From: Patescibacteria group bacterium
Lineage (GTDB): Bacteria > Patescibacteriota > WWE3 > JAMCXX01
Assembly: GCA_023474425.1 (NCBI GenBank)
Contig: JAMCXX010000004.1
Location: forward strand, 1 to 57,185
DNA length: 57,185 bases
Direction of reading: 5' to 3'
The notes under the pieces are model-generated. The model searched no databases. It worked only from the letters and a program-made list of their open reading frames with translations, and was not told where the DNA came from. The position numbers and the translations under genes were made by a program. The stretch's first letter is position 1. Every line of letters starts with the position of its first letter. This document shows positions 45,109 through 54,662 of the stretch, in pieces.

Positions 45109-47958
45109 CTAGATCAATTCTATCCTAAAATCTTTTGCTGAAGCGACACTCTCGGCTAATGTCTCTTTTTTAATATAGTCCTCAAACTCTTTTGGCCAGG
45201 AGGGCGCAAAAATTCTAATTCTGTCTGTGACTTTGCAACCGGCTTCCTTGCGCAAATCCTGAATCTGTCTAACAAGATCTCGCGCTTCGCCTTCAGCTTT
45301 GAGTTCCGGTGTGATAACAGTATCCAAAGTCACCTGTGGCTCGGAAGCAGTAGTATCTTTTTTCCACTCCACCATTTTTATATTAACTTCGTCCAGAATT
45401 AATTGTTCTAAGTCTTTTCCGACCGCACTACCACTATAATTAACTATAACTTTGGCCAAAGGCTGACGGACCTTGATGGACTTTTCTTTTCTTTGAGCGT
45501 GCCCCAGCTCACAAATCTTCCTCACCAAAACCATATCATCCATCAGGGATGCCGAGGCTCCCGAAGTCTGCCCAGCTTCGCTGCCCCGACTCCGGGGGGC
45601 GGGCCAATTCGCCAAATGCACCGATTCTTCCCCGGTTAAGTCTTTGTAAACATACTCGGTGATAAACGGAATAATAGGCGCCGCTACTTTAGAAAAGCGG
45701 ATAAGCGCTGTTGCCAAAACTTGGAGTGAATCGGTTCTACTGTCCTTAATAACGTCCCGGCTGCGCCGCAGGTACCAGGTGGACAAATCGGAAACATATT
45801 CGCGCATTAACTTGCAGGAACTAACCGTATCATAATCATCCATAAAACCGGTCGCTTCCCTAACTAGCCAGTCCGTTCTGATAATCAGCCACTCGTCCAA
45901 AACCGTCATCTTTCCTTTTGGCCACTCGTCCTTGAATTGATCCTGCGAATACAACCGCAAAAACCTAAAACAGTTGAAGTAAAGATTTATAAACTGGTTG
46001 CGGGCTTCCTCCACACCAGACTCTGAAAAAATAACATCCTCGGCCTTCATTACGGAAGAGCCCATCATATAAAACCTCAAAGAGTCCACGCCGTACTTGT
46101 TGATCACGATCATGGGATCGGGGAAATTACCGCGCGATTTACTCATTTTTTTACCATCGGTGCCAAGATAAGTACCCGTCACCGAAACATTTTTAAAGCT
46201 GGGCTTACCAAACACCGCCACGGAAATTCTGTGCAAAACATTAAACCAGGCCCGCACCTGCGCCACATATTCACCAATAAAGTCGGCCGGGTAGTTTTTT
46301 TCGAACCACTCTTTGTTTTCAAAAGGATAATGCTTGGCGGCAAAAGACATAGAGCCGCTTTCCACCCAGCAGTCAAAAACATCGGGAATCCGCATCATCT
46401 CGCCCCCGCATTCACATTTGAGTCTGATTCCGTCTATGTAAGGTCTGTGCAGATCAAAGTCATTGGTCAACGGTTGACTATTTTTAGCTAACGACTTCAA
46501 TTCTTCAACCGAACCAATAATCTGCTTCGTCTGACAGGATTCACACACCCAAATTGGCATTGGATTTCCCCAATAACGGCTGCGGCTAATATTCCAGTCC
46601 GGAGAATTCTCAAGGATGTCCTTAAATTGTCCGTGCTTAAAATGCTGCGGGTGCCAAGAAATCTGTTCGTTGGCGGCTACCAGTTCTTTTTTGATTTTTT
46701 GAATATTAATAAACCAGGCCGGTACGGCATTGTAAAAAAGCGGGGTGTCGCAACGGTAACAAAACGGATAGGGGTGAACTATTTTTTCTTCGCGGTAAAG
46801 TAAATCCCGCGACTTAAGATCGTCTATGACCAAAGGGTTAGCCTGTTTAAAAAACTTTCCGGCCAGAAAACCGGTGAAGGGCAAGAATTTTCCTTCGTCC
46901 GAAAGCATGGGCACAGCCGGAAGACCCAATTCCATTCCCAGACGATAATCGTCTTCTCCATACATTACCGCTGTGTGAACGACGCCGGTACCTTCTTCCA
47001 TACTCACAAAATCCGCCCCCGCAACATAAAAAGCCTTCCTGTCACCTATGGGAAGAAACCCATACAAAGGTTCATATTCTAATCCGACCAGATCTTTGCC
47101 CTTGATTTCTTCAACGACTTCATAAGGTTCCTTAATAACCTTTTCTGCTAGAGATTTAGCCAAAATCAATAGTTCTTCGTCCTTACTTCTTAATTCTTTC
47201 TTCTTAATTCTGATTTTGACGTAATCAGCTTTTTCATCCACAGCTAAAGCCACATTTCCCGGTAATGTCCAAGGAGTCGTCGTCCATGCGAGTATATATC
47301 CCTCATCCTTGATTCTTGATTCTTTATTCTTGATTCTAAACTTCACATAGACCGACTCGTCCTCCACATCCCGGTAACTTTTGTCCATGGCGATTTCAAA
47401 ATCGGAAAGGGGCGTAGCGCAACGCGGGCAATAAAGAATCACGCGGCGGCCTTCGTAAACCAAACCTTTTTCCCAAAGTTTCTTGAACCCCCACCACACC
47501 GACTCCATAAAGGTGTTGTCCATGGTTTTGTAGGAGTGCTCCATGTCAACAAATCTTCCGATGCGGGTAATAAATTTTTTCCACTCTTTATCGAACCTTA
47601 AAACGGCTAAGCGGCAGGCTTCGTTGAATTTATCTATCCCCAAGGCTTCAATACCTTTTTTGCCCCCGGTAATTGCCAATTCTTTTTCCACAATATTTTC
47701 AATGGGCAGGCCGTGGCAATCCCAACCCCAAACCCGCTCCACCCGGAAGCCCCGCATCGTCCAGTAACGCGGCATAACGTCTTTAAGAGTAGAACCTAGA
47801 AGATGGCCGTAGTGAGGCAGACCCGTGGCAAAGGGCGGGCCGTCATAAAATACGTAATGACGATCTTGCGGTCGGTTTTCCACCGACTTTTCAAAAATCC
47901 TGTTTTTTTGCCAAAAATCGATTACCTTTTCTTCTACCTCCGGAAGCGTTTGGGCCAT
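45109..47958 (-). CDS. ileS: Isoleucyl-tRNA synthetase
   Basis: FYDGPPFATGLPHYGHLLGSTLKDVMPRYWTMRGF...DGKKMSKSRGNFPDP. Confidence 0.96.
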   Translation of the reverse strand: MAQTLPEVEEKVIDFWQKNRIFEKSVENRPQDRHYVFYDGPPFATGLPHYGHLLGSTLKDVMPRYWTMRGFRVERVWGWDCHGLPIENIVEKELAITGGKKGIEALGIDKFNEACRLAVLRFDKEWKKFITRIGRFVDMEHSYKTMDNTFMESVWWGFKKLWEKGLVYEGRRVILYCPRCATPLSDFEIAMDKSYRDVEDESVYVKFRIKNKESRIKDEGYILAWTTTPWTLPGNVALAVDEKADYVKIRIKKKELRSKDEELLILAKSLAEKVIKEPYEVVEEIKGKDLVGLEYEPLYGFLPIGDRKAFYVAGADFVSMEEGTGVVHTAVMYGEDDYRLGMELGLPAVPMLSDEGKFLPFTGFLAGKFFKQANPLVIDDLKSRDLLYREEKIVHPYPFCYRCDTPLFYNAVPAWFINIQKIKKELVAANEQISWHPQHFKHGQFKDILENSPDWNISRSRYWGNPMPIWVCESCQTKQIIGSVEELKSLAKNSQPLTNDFDLHRPYIDGIRLKCECGGEMMRIPDVFDCWVESGSMSFAAKHYPFENKEWFEKNYPADFIGEYVAQVRAWFNVLHRISVAVFGKPSFKNVSVTGTYLGTDGKKMSKSRGNFPDPMIVINKYGVDSLRFYMMGSSVMKAEDVIFSESGVEEARNQFINLYFNCFRFLRLYSQDQFKDEWPKGKMTVLDEWLIIRTDWLVREATGFMDDYDTVSSCKLMREYVSDLSTWYLRRSRDVIKDSRTDSLQVLATALIRFSKVAAPIIPFITEYVYKDLTGEESVHLANWPAPRSRGSEAGQTSGASASLMDDMVLVRKICELGHAQRKEKSIKVRQPLAKVIVNYSGSAVGKDLEQLILDEVNIKMVEWKKDTTASEPQVTLDTVITPELKAEGEARDLVRQIQDLRKEAGCKVTDRIRIFAPSWPKEFEDYIKKETLAESVASAKDFRIELI
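47185..47211. repeat. Microsatellite-like tract inside ileS (1)
   Basis: ACTTCTTAATTCTTTCTTCTTAATTCT; encodes RIKKKELRSKDEE region. Confidence 0.75.
47307..47338. repeat. Microsatellite-like tract inside ileS (2)
   Basis: CCTTGATTCTTGATTCTTTATTCTTGATTCTA; encodes FRIKNKESRIKDEG. Confidence 0.8.
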
Positions 47959-47965
47959 AACTTGA

Positions 47966-48160
47966 TTATTTTATCACGAAGGATGGGGAAGAGGGGCTTG
48001 CCTCTTTAATAATGGACGATGAGGTTGACAGTCTCTCGCTACCGGAAGGATTATAGATCGCCGGCAGTTTTGATGCTTTGTAAACAAGAAAAGTTGTTAG
48101 AACAATGCCTGCCAAGGCAACTACCGCCAAAACTGCGTAAAAAGACTGCTCCCGTTTCAT
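47966..48160 (-). CDS. Small membrane protein
   Basis: MKREQSFYAVLAVVALAGIVLTTFLVYKASKLP. Confidence 0.6.
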   Translation of the reverse strand: MKREQSFYAVLAVVALAGIVLTTFLVYKASKLPAIYNPSGSERLSTSSSIIKEASPSSPSFVIK

Positions 48161-48225
48161 TTGGCTAAATTATGGTCAAATTAGGTTTAATTGTCAAAAA
48201 CTATACAAGCTGATAAGTTTGGGTA

Positions 48226-48774
48226 GTGGCCATATACACACGAACCGGAGATATCGGAACAACCTCGGTAGGCAGTTTTAAGCGACGGTCAAAAGCTGAC
48301 GGACTGGTTAAAATTTTGGGCGATTTGGACGAGCTTAACTCGAGTCTTGGCTTGGTTCTCTCTTACTCCAAAACGACGCGGACGGCAAAAATCCTTAAAA
48401 CGGTTCAAAACTCCATTTTTAATCTGGGCGCCAAACTTACCGGGCACCAAAAAAACTTCCGGAAACTTGAACATCCCGATGTAGGATTTCTGGAGAGAGA
48501 AATTGACAAAATCGAACGGGAACTTAAACCTCTAAGAAATTTTATTCTGCCCGGCGGTAGTAAAGGTTCGGCGCATCTGCATTTAGCCCGATCCGTCTGC
48601 CGAAGAGCCGAAAGAACCGTGGCGGAAAATCGTAAACTGGTAACAGAGGATAATAGAATCCTCTTACCCTACCTAAATCGTTTGGCCGACCTCCTATTTG
48701 TTTTAGCCCGATTCGAAAATCAAAGAGCGGGCCTTAAAGACCGGCTTTGGAACAAAGAATTTAAAACCCCTTGA
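48226..48774 (+). CDS. PduO-type ATP:cob(I)alamin adenosyltransferase
   Basis: MAIYTRTGDIGTTSVGSFKRRSKADGLVKILGDLDELNSSLGLVLSYS...FILPGGSKGSAHLHLARSVCRRAERTV. Confidence 0.94.
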   Translation: MAIYTRTGDIGTTSVGSFKRRSKADGLVKILGDLDELNSSLGLVLSYSKTTRTAKILKTVQNSIFNLGAKLTGHQKNFRKLEHPDVGFLEREIDKIERELKPLRNFILPGGSKGSAHLHLARSVCRRAERTVAENRKLVTEDNRILLPYLNRLADLLFVLARFENQRAGLKDRLWNKEFKTP

Positions 48775-48775
48775 C

Positions 48776-48823
48776 AGCAGTCATTTTGTGTATCAGGATT
48801 TCCCATAACACAAGAAGTTGTGT
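48776..48823 (+). promoter_or_regulatory. Putative tandem NrdR boxes upstream of the RNR gene
   Basis: AGCAGTCATTTTGTGT (48776-48791, right half matches), 16-nt spacer, palindromic ACACAAGAAGTTGTGT (48808-48823); nrdR lies downstream at 52337. Confidence 0.65.
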
Positions 48824-48833
48824 TTTTGCTTTT

Positions 48834-51104
48834 ATGGGGGACACTGCCTTAAACAATCAAAAGACCGCCTTACAACAACCGGTTTTAAATTATCCCTCAG
48901 TCATTGTAAAACGCGACGGGCGGGTGGTCCCCTTTGACATTAAAAGAATAGAAAATGCTCTCAATAAGTGTTTCTTAAGTTTAGAAAAGACTCCCAACAC
49001 ACCAGTGGAGGAATTGTCCCGTCAGGCCGTGAACATTGTGGTTGCCAAGGGAGAGACAGCCACTGTGGAAGCCGTGCAGGACGCAGTGGAAATTATTCTT
49101 CAGGCGGTAGGTGAATTTGAAGCCGCCAAACACTATATCCTCTACCGCGCCGAGCACGCTAGAAAACGACAGGAACGTCCCATACCCGAAGAGGTACGCC
49201 GGGCCTTTGCCCAGTCGGATCGTTACTTTCCCACTCCCATTCAAAAATTTCAATTTTATGACAAATATTCGAGATTTAATTACGAATTAGGACGGCGGGA
49301 AACCTGGGTGGAAACGGTTGACCGCTCGGTAAGCTTTCTCCACGACCTAGCCGGTTCGAGGCTGCGTACGGAAACTTACGAAAAGATCCGCCAAAATATT
49401 TTGGAAATGAGATCAATGCCCTCCATGAGACTTTTGGCCATGGCCGGAGCGGCGGCTAAACGCAGCAATATTGCCATCTATAATTGTTCTTATCTTCCCG
49501 TAAAAGATGAGGACAGCTTTGTGGAGGCTCTAATAATTTCCATGAACGGATGCGGGGTGGGTTTTTCGGTGGAGCGGCGTTACGTAGAGAACTTTCCCCG
49601 AATTAAAAGGCAAAAAGGCAAAGCGCCGGCCAGATTCACCGTGGCCGATACAACCGAAGGCTGGGCCGATTCGTTAAGATTCGGTCTTAAAACCTGGTTC
49701 GACGGCGAAGATGTGGAGTTTGACTTAACACATCTGCGGCCGGCCGGGGCACCCCTAAAAACTAAAGGCGGGAGGGCTTCGGGACCGGAACCGCTGCGCA
49801 AGATGTTCGACTTTATGAGAGGGCGGATACTCGCCCGGCAAGGCAGTTTCCTGCGCCCGATTGACGCACACGACCTAATGTGCGCCGTGGGCAGCGCCGC
49901 CGTTTCCGGAGGTGTCAGGCGCACGGCCATGATTTCCCTCTTTGACTTTGATGACACGGAGATGCGTCTCTCCAAATCCGGCGATTTTGAGCGCAGCAAC
50001 AATCAGCGCTGGAACGCCAACAATTCCGCCGTTTGGCCGGAAAGACCCTTAACCCAAACTGAAGTAGCCCACTTTATTATGGACATGGTGGACTCGGGCC
50101 GCGGCGAGCCGGGAATATTCAGCCGGCAGGCGGCTCTTAATTCCATTCCAGAACGACGCAAGCCGGCCGAGTTCGGCACTAACCCCTGCGGGGAAATTGT
50201 GTTGCGCCCATATGAGTTTTGCAACCTTTCCATTGCCGTAGCCCGCGCCGAAGACGACTTTGAAAGTCTTAAAGACAAGGTGGAAGTAGCCGCCATAATC
50301 GGCACTATTCAATCTTTGGCCACAAACTTCCCGGGACTGCGCGACGATTGGAAAAGAAACTGTGAGGAGGAGAGACTATTGGGTGTCGATATTAACGGAC
50401 AGATGGACAGCCCGGTTTCACAAAATGCGGAAGTTCAAGCCAAATTAAAAGGGTTGGTGCGCGAGGTGAACCGCCGAGTCAGCCGTGACTTAGGCATTAA
50501 CGAATCGGCCTCTCTTACCTGTGTTAAGCCTTCGGGTAACTCCTCACAACTTTTAAACTGTTCGTCCGGCGTCCACGCCCGCTGGTCCCCCTATTACATT
50601 CGCAACGCTAGGGTGGGCACCCACACGCCGATTTATAAAGTCTTAAGTGACGCCGGCGTGCCCATGGACCCCGAAAACGGCCAAAGCCGCAAAGATGCCA
50701 ATGCCTGGGTGGTTCACTTCCCTATTAAATCACCCGATGGGGCCGCCACCCGGCAAGACCGGGCACTTCATAATCAGCTTGACTACTGGCTTCAGGTCAA
50801 AAAGCAGTGGACGGAGCACAACCCCAGCGCCACCATTACCTACCGCAACGATGAAGTTATTGAAATTATTAAATGGGTCTGGGAGCATCAGGATATTATT
50901 GGCGGCATTACCTTTTTGCCCTCTACCGACGCCCAATACGACCAAATGCCTTATGAAGAGATTGAGCGTGGGGAGTATGAGAAAAGACTCGCCGCTTTTC
51001 CCGAAATCGATTTTTCCAAGATTTACCGCTACGAAGAAGAAGATTTAACCACCGCCGCCCAGGAAATTGCCTGCCTTGGTGCCGCCTGCGACCTAACCCT
51101 CTAA
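48834..51104 (+). CDS. nrdJ: Adenosylcobalamin-dependent ribonucleoside-triphosphate reductase (class II)
   Basis: ATP-cone VIVKRDGRVVPFDIKRIENAL; NGCGVGFSVERRYVENFP; NPCGEIVLRPYEFCNLS; KPSGNSSQLLNCSSGVHARWS. Confidence 0.92.
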   Translation: MGDTALNNQKTALQQPVLNYPSVIVKRDGRVVPFDIKRIENALNKCFLSLEKTPNTPVEELSRQAVNIVVAKGETATVEAVQDAVEIILQAVGEFEAAKHYILYRAEHARKRQERPIPEEVRRAFAQSDRYFPTPIQKFQFYDKYSRFNYELGRRETWVETVDRSVSFLHDLAGSRLRTETYEKIRQNILEMRSMPSMRLLAMAGAAAKRSNIAIYNCSYLPVKDEDSFVEALIISMNGCGVGFSVERRYVENFPRIKRQKGKAPARFTVADTTEGWADSLRFGLKTWFDGEDVEFDLTHLRPAGAPLKTKGGRASGPEPLRKMFDFMRGRILARQGSFLRPIDAHDLMCAVGSAAVSGGVRRTAMISLFDFDDTEMRLSKSGDFERSNNQRWNANNSAVWPERPLTQTEVAHFIMDMVDSGRGEPGIFSRQAALNSIPERRKPAEFGTNPCGEIVLRPYEFCNLSIAVARAEDDFESLKDKVEVAAIIGTIQSLATNFPGLRDDWKRNCEEERLLGVDINGQMDSPVSQNAEVQAKLKGLVREVNRRVSRDLGINESASLTCVKPSGNSSQLLNCSSGVHARWSPYYIRNARVGTHTPIYKVLSDAGVPMDPENGQSRKDANAWVVHFPIKSPDGAATRQDRALHNQLDYWLQVKKQWTEHNPSATITYRNDEVIEIIKWVWEHQDIIGGITFLPSTDAQYDQMPYEEIERGEYEKRLAAFPEIDFSKIYRYEEEDLTTAAQEIACLGAACDLTL

Positions 51105-51209
51105 TTCATTAACCAGATGTAAATACTCCAGAAGGTCTACAAACTCTGTGCGAACGAGGTGATTTGATAAAGAGGAATAAAAAAACTATAAAAAAGGTTA
51201 TAATTATGC

Positions 51210-52220
51210 GTGATGGAAACCAAAGATTATCAAGAACTTCATAACCTAATCAAAATTTCAGTCGAGCCGAATTTTGTAATCAGGTTAGTTGGCCCAAACC
51301 CGTCAATAAAATCTTTCTGGGTAATGCTTAAATCTAAAACAAGCGTGGTTGAGGGCAAATTATTCTTACAAAACAGCAGAACAAAATTAGTGATTTTCGA
51401 ACCGGGATTTCCTGGAGGCGGCTCAACTCAATTCGAGAAGCTGTGGTTGAGAAAAACGCTTGAAAAAGGTTATTCCGTATTTTTAGCTCGGCACGGAGGA
51501 ACAATAATCAATGGTAAATTTTCGAGCCGCTATCTAAATTGCCCAGAAAGGCAAGAATTAGAAATAGCTAACAGAGTTAATGGTTTGAGCGTCCTTGGGA
51601 ATAAAAAAGAATATAACATTGCTGACTGGCTTATTGAACCACTAACCGCAATGAAAATACTAGTTCCGCATTTCTCCGACGTTGTCCTCTGCGGTCATTC
51701 GTTTGGACCACTAGCATTAATCTATTCTCTAATAAGATTTGTCGAAGAAGAACCCAGGTTATCAAGAAAAATATACCGCGTGGTATCGCTCTCGGGGTCC
51801 ATTGGAAAAATAAGAAGCTATGACAACTCCATACTGAAAGTTTGGCAGGACCATCTAAATACGGAATGGGCAAGAGAACGGGTTCAGGTGGGCGACCATA
51901 AAAGAAACACTGATATTTTCGAAGAGGCGCATAAAGCTGTCAACGATAACGTCTCAATTATTCCAAAAGACGTAACCCTTATAGCCGTTGTCCCTTACGG
52001 CGATACCGAAAATTCTATTGATGAAATAGTAAACCCCATGGAGTCGATAGATTTTATAAACTCTCTTGGAAGAGGTTATTTTATTGTTGACAAAACAGAG
52101 TGGGGAGATAAGAAAACCGGCCGGATGACGCATGATATGGAAGCCTTAACTTCGGATACTCTTGTCAAGTTGCTGTCAAAAGATTGGATACCCGAAAGCC
52201 GGATTACAACAATTGAATAG
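51210..52220 (+). CDS. Alpha/beta hydrolase-fold-like hypothetical protein
   Basis: LVIFEPGFPGGG...VVLCGHSFGPLALIYSL nucleophile-elbow-like motif. Confidence 0.65.
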   Translation: MMETKDYQELHNLIKISVEPNFVIRLVGPNPSIKSFWVMLKSKTSVVEGKLFLQNSRTKLVIFEPGFPGGGSTQFEKLWLRKTLEKGYSVFLARHGGTIINGKFSSRYLNCPERQELEIANRVNGLSVLGNKKEYNIADWLIEPLTAMKILVPHFSDVVLCGHSFGPLALIYSLIRFVEEEPRLSRKIYRVVSLSGSIGKIRSYDNSILKVWQDHLNTEWARERVQVGDHKRNTDIFEEAHKAVNDNVSIIPKDVTLIAVVPYGDTENSIDEIVNPMESIDFINSLGRGYFIVDKTEWGDKKTGRMTHDMEALTSDTLVKLLSKDWIPESRITTIE

Positions 52221-52336
52221 TTTTATCTTTCCGGACCAGAGCAGACGTGTCACAAGAAGCGGGAACGAGCTAACACATCGAAGTTAAATATTTCTTGTGA
52301 GCGGCCGGAGGGAGTCGGCCCTTGAAGTTTACGCTT

Positions 52337-52786
52337 ATGAAATGTCCGTATTGCCAAAGTGCGGAAACCAAGGTTATTGATAAAAGAGATTTGAGCGAAG
52401 AGGCCTCAACTAGGCGGCGGCGCGAATGCCTTAAATGCGGCAAGCGTTTTACCACTTATGAAAAAGTCGAGCGGATTGATTTGAAAGTCGTAAAGAAAGA
52501 CGGCCGGGTGGAAGACTACGTGCGGGAAAAGCTTAAAGCCGGGCTTGTGAAAGCCGTGGAAAAAAGACCGGTAACGGAAGAGCAGATTGAGGAAGTAATC
52601 GACGACATTGAACAAAGGATTCTTAAACGTCAGTCAAAACAGATTTCGGCTTCGGATATTGGGCAGATGGTTTTAACGAGGCTCAAAAAGATTGACCGCG
52701 TGGCTTACTTAAGGTTCGCCAGCGTTTTTCTGGAATTCGAAAGCCTTAAAGACTTCGCCAAACAGATTAAGGATTTTAGCAAATAA
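52337..52786 (+). CDS. nrdR: Transcriptional repressor NrdR
   Basis: MKCPYCQSAETKVIDKRDLSEEASTRRRRECLKCGKRFTTYEKVERIDLKVVKKDGRVEDY. Confidence 0.97.
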   Translation: MKCPYCQSAETKVIDKRDLSEEASTRRRRECLKCGKRFTTYEKVERIDLKVVKKDGRVEDYVREKLKAGLVKAVEKRPVTEEQIEEVIDDIEQRILKRQSKQISASDIGQMVLTRLKKIDRVAYLRFASVFLEFESLKDFAKQIKDFSK

Positions 52787-52848
52787 TTTGTTGGCGTCAT
52801 AATGTTTTACTTTCAAAGAACCCAAAGATAATCTATTATGAGAAAATT

Positions 52849-53850
52849 ATGAAAATCGGAATAATTGGCACTGGCTTTGGCAAAATGATTGGTCTGAACT
52901 TTAAAGCTGTGGATCCCTTGTGTCAGATTTATTTCTTCTCACGGGACAAAGAAAAGGCCAAAACAGCTTGTCGAGAGACCGGATGCCAAGGAACTTTTGA
53001 CACTTGGCAGGAACTGGTCCAAAGTCCAGGAATCGACCTAGTTGTTATTGCCAGCCCCAGCTATCTGCATAAGGAAATGTTTGAATTCGTGGCCAAAAAC
53101 AAAAAAGCAGCCCTGATTGAAAAACCGGCTGCCGTTACTACTAAAGACATGGCCGCGATGATGAGATGTGAGACCGGAGAATTAGCCGTGGTTAACCACG
53201 AAGGCCGTTTCCATCCAGTGGTTTCTTACATCAAAGATCTGGTCGCCCAGGGCAGGCTGGGAGAGATTTTAACTGCGAGAATTGGAGCCTATTTAAACTG
53301 GTATACCAATCCAGAATACAAAGGAACTTGGAATGATCTGAAGAAATTCGGTGGCGGACAGCTATTATCATTGGGTACTCATCAAATTGATCTGGCCAGA
53401 TTCGTCTTAGGAATGCCCAAGATTAAATCCGGGTCGGTACAAACCAGGATTTTCAGCGGGCCGCGCATTCACCCACCAGCCGAAACGGAAACCCAATTTT
53501 CCGCACATTTCCTGACTGAAAATAAAACCAGTATCCAACTTTTCAACGATACTTATTGCTTCGGGTATAAAAACTTCACAATTGATGTGATTGGCAGCAA
53601 TGGTACCGTGATTTACAGCGACCTTACCGGGCTCAAAATTACTTATTCTAACAATGAACCGTTGCAGACAGTTGAGTGGGTGGACCCGTTACCAGAAATT
53701 AAATTGGGCAACTCGATTTTGACAAAATCTATGAAATATATGGCTAAGGCCCTAATTGAATCGATTTCGGATAATAAACCGAACCCTAACTTCTGCACAC
53801 TAGAACAGGCTCGTGACAATCTGGAAATACTCGAACGTTTTAAACAATAA
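52849..53850 (+). CDS. Gfo/Idh/MocA family oxidoreductase
   Basis: MKIGIIGTGFGKMIGLNFKAV...DLVVIASPSYLHKEMFEFVAKNKKAALIEKPAAVT. Confidence 0.93.
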   Translation: MKIGIIGTGFGKMIGLNFKAVDPLCQIYFFSRDKEKAKTACRETGCQGTFDTWQELVQSPGIDLVVIASPSYLHKEMFEFVAKNKKAALIEKPAAVTTKDMAAMMRCETGELAVVNHEGRFHPVVSYIKDLVAQGRLGEILTARIGAYLNWYTNPEYKGTWNDLKKFGGGQLLSLGTHQIDLARFVLGMPKIKSGSVQTRIFSGPRIHPPAETETQFSAHFLTENKTSIQLFNDTYCFGYKNFTIDVIGSNGTVIYSDLTGLKITYSNNEPLQTVEWVDPLPEIKLGNSILTKSMKYMAKALIESISDNKPNPNFCTLEQARDNLEILERFKQ

Positions 53851-54169
53851 GGTAACGTTAAATTCCCTTCCCCACCCGCAGAAAATCCGTCTAAAAATTA
53901 TTACTTCGGGCGTGGATTTTTTAGGCTGGGTTCATTTCCACAGCCACCGCATCCTGCGGACAGCTACTAAAAAACGGATGTACAAAAGGATTGCCGAGAA
54001 CCCCAAGGAATCAACCCGACAATCTTACTTAGGGCTTCTAAAGCACGGCAACGCCTACAAAATTAAAAAGAGGCTCGATTGTCTTTATGCTAGAGAAAAA
54101 AATAAGCTCCCAGACGGAAAGAACCGGCCTGAGAGCTTAAGGACAGAAGAACCAAGGGCAAAGAGCTAA
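53846..54169 (+). pseudogene. C-terminal fragment of a DGR/group II-like reverse transcriptase
   Basis: SGVDFLGWVHFHSHRILRTATKKRMYKRIAENPKESTRQSYLGLLKHGNAYKIKKRL resembles the C-terminal region of DGR-class RTs; no RT catalytic core (YADD) upstream, where a Gfo/Idh gene lies. Confidence 0.65.
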
Positions 54170-54188
54170 GTGGCCAAGGGTCAAAGCG

Positions 54189-54632
54189 CTACTTGCGGAA
54201 GGCCAAGAAGCGATAGCCCTGATGCCATCTGTCGTCAAACCACGGGAGGTAGAGGCCCCGGTGAGAACTGTGGCCCCACAGGTACGGAACGCTGCGATTG
54301 CCAACAGAAGCACGCCAAACCGAGCCAAGAGCCACGATAGGATATTCGCGCTGTTGATTGGGATGTTGGGCACCCAAAGCGAGAAGTTCTGCCAAAGTCC
54401 CAGCCCGCATTCCCATCTTGTCGAGTTCGGCGAGGACTTCATCTGACTCCATGTAGCGATCGAATTGGACGAGGACTGCTTCGAGGTTCGCCTGTCCCTT
54501 CCGCTGGGACGGAAAATTCTTGGAAGTGACATCGCTGTTGGCGTAGTCAAACTTCCCCGCCTTGACCACCACCTCGACCGATTGGTCGTAATCAACTCTT
54601 AACTTGAGCGTTGTCTGCGTCAAAGTGCTCAC
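54189..54632 (-). CDS. Hypothetical protein, candidate DGR-type variable (C-lectin-like) protein
   Basis: C-term YPIVALGSVWRASVGNRSVPYLWGHSSHRGLYLPWFDDRWHQGYRFLAFRK; GTG start with AGGAGGAG Shine-Dalgarno. Confidence 0.65.
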   Translation of the reverse strand: MSTLTQTTLKLRVDYDQSVEVVVKAGKFDYANSDVTSKNFPSQRKGQANLEAVLVQFDRYMESDEVLAELDKMGMRAGTLAELLALGAQHPNQQREYPIVALGSVWRASVGNRSVPYLWGHSSHRGLYLPWFDDRWHQGYRFLAFRK

Positions 54633-54662
54633 TCTCTCCTCCTTTCTGGGAGACTTACAGTT

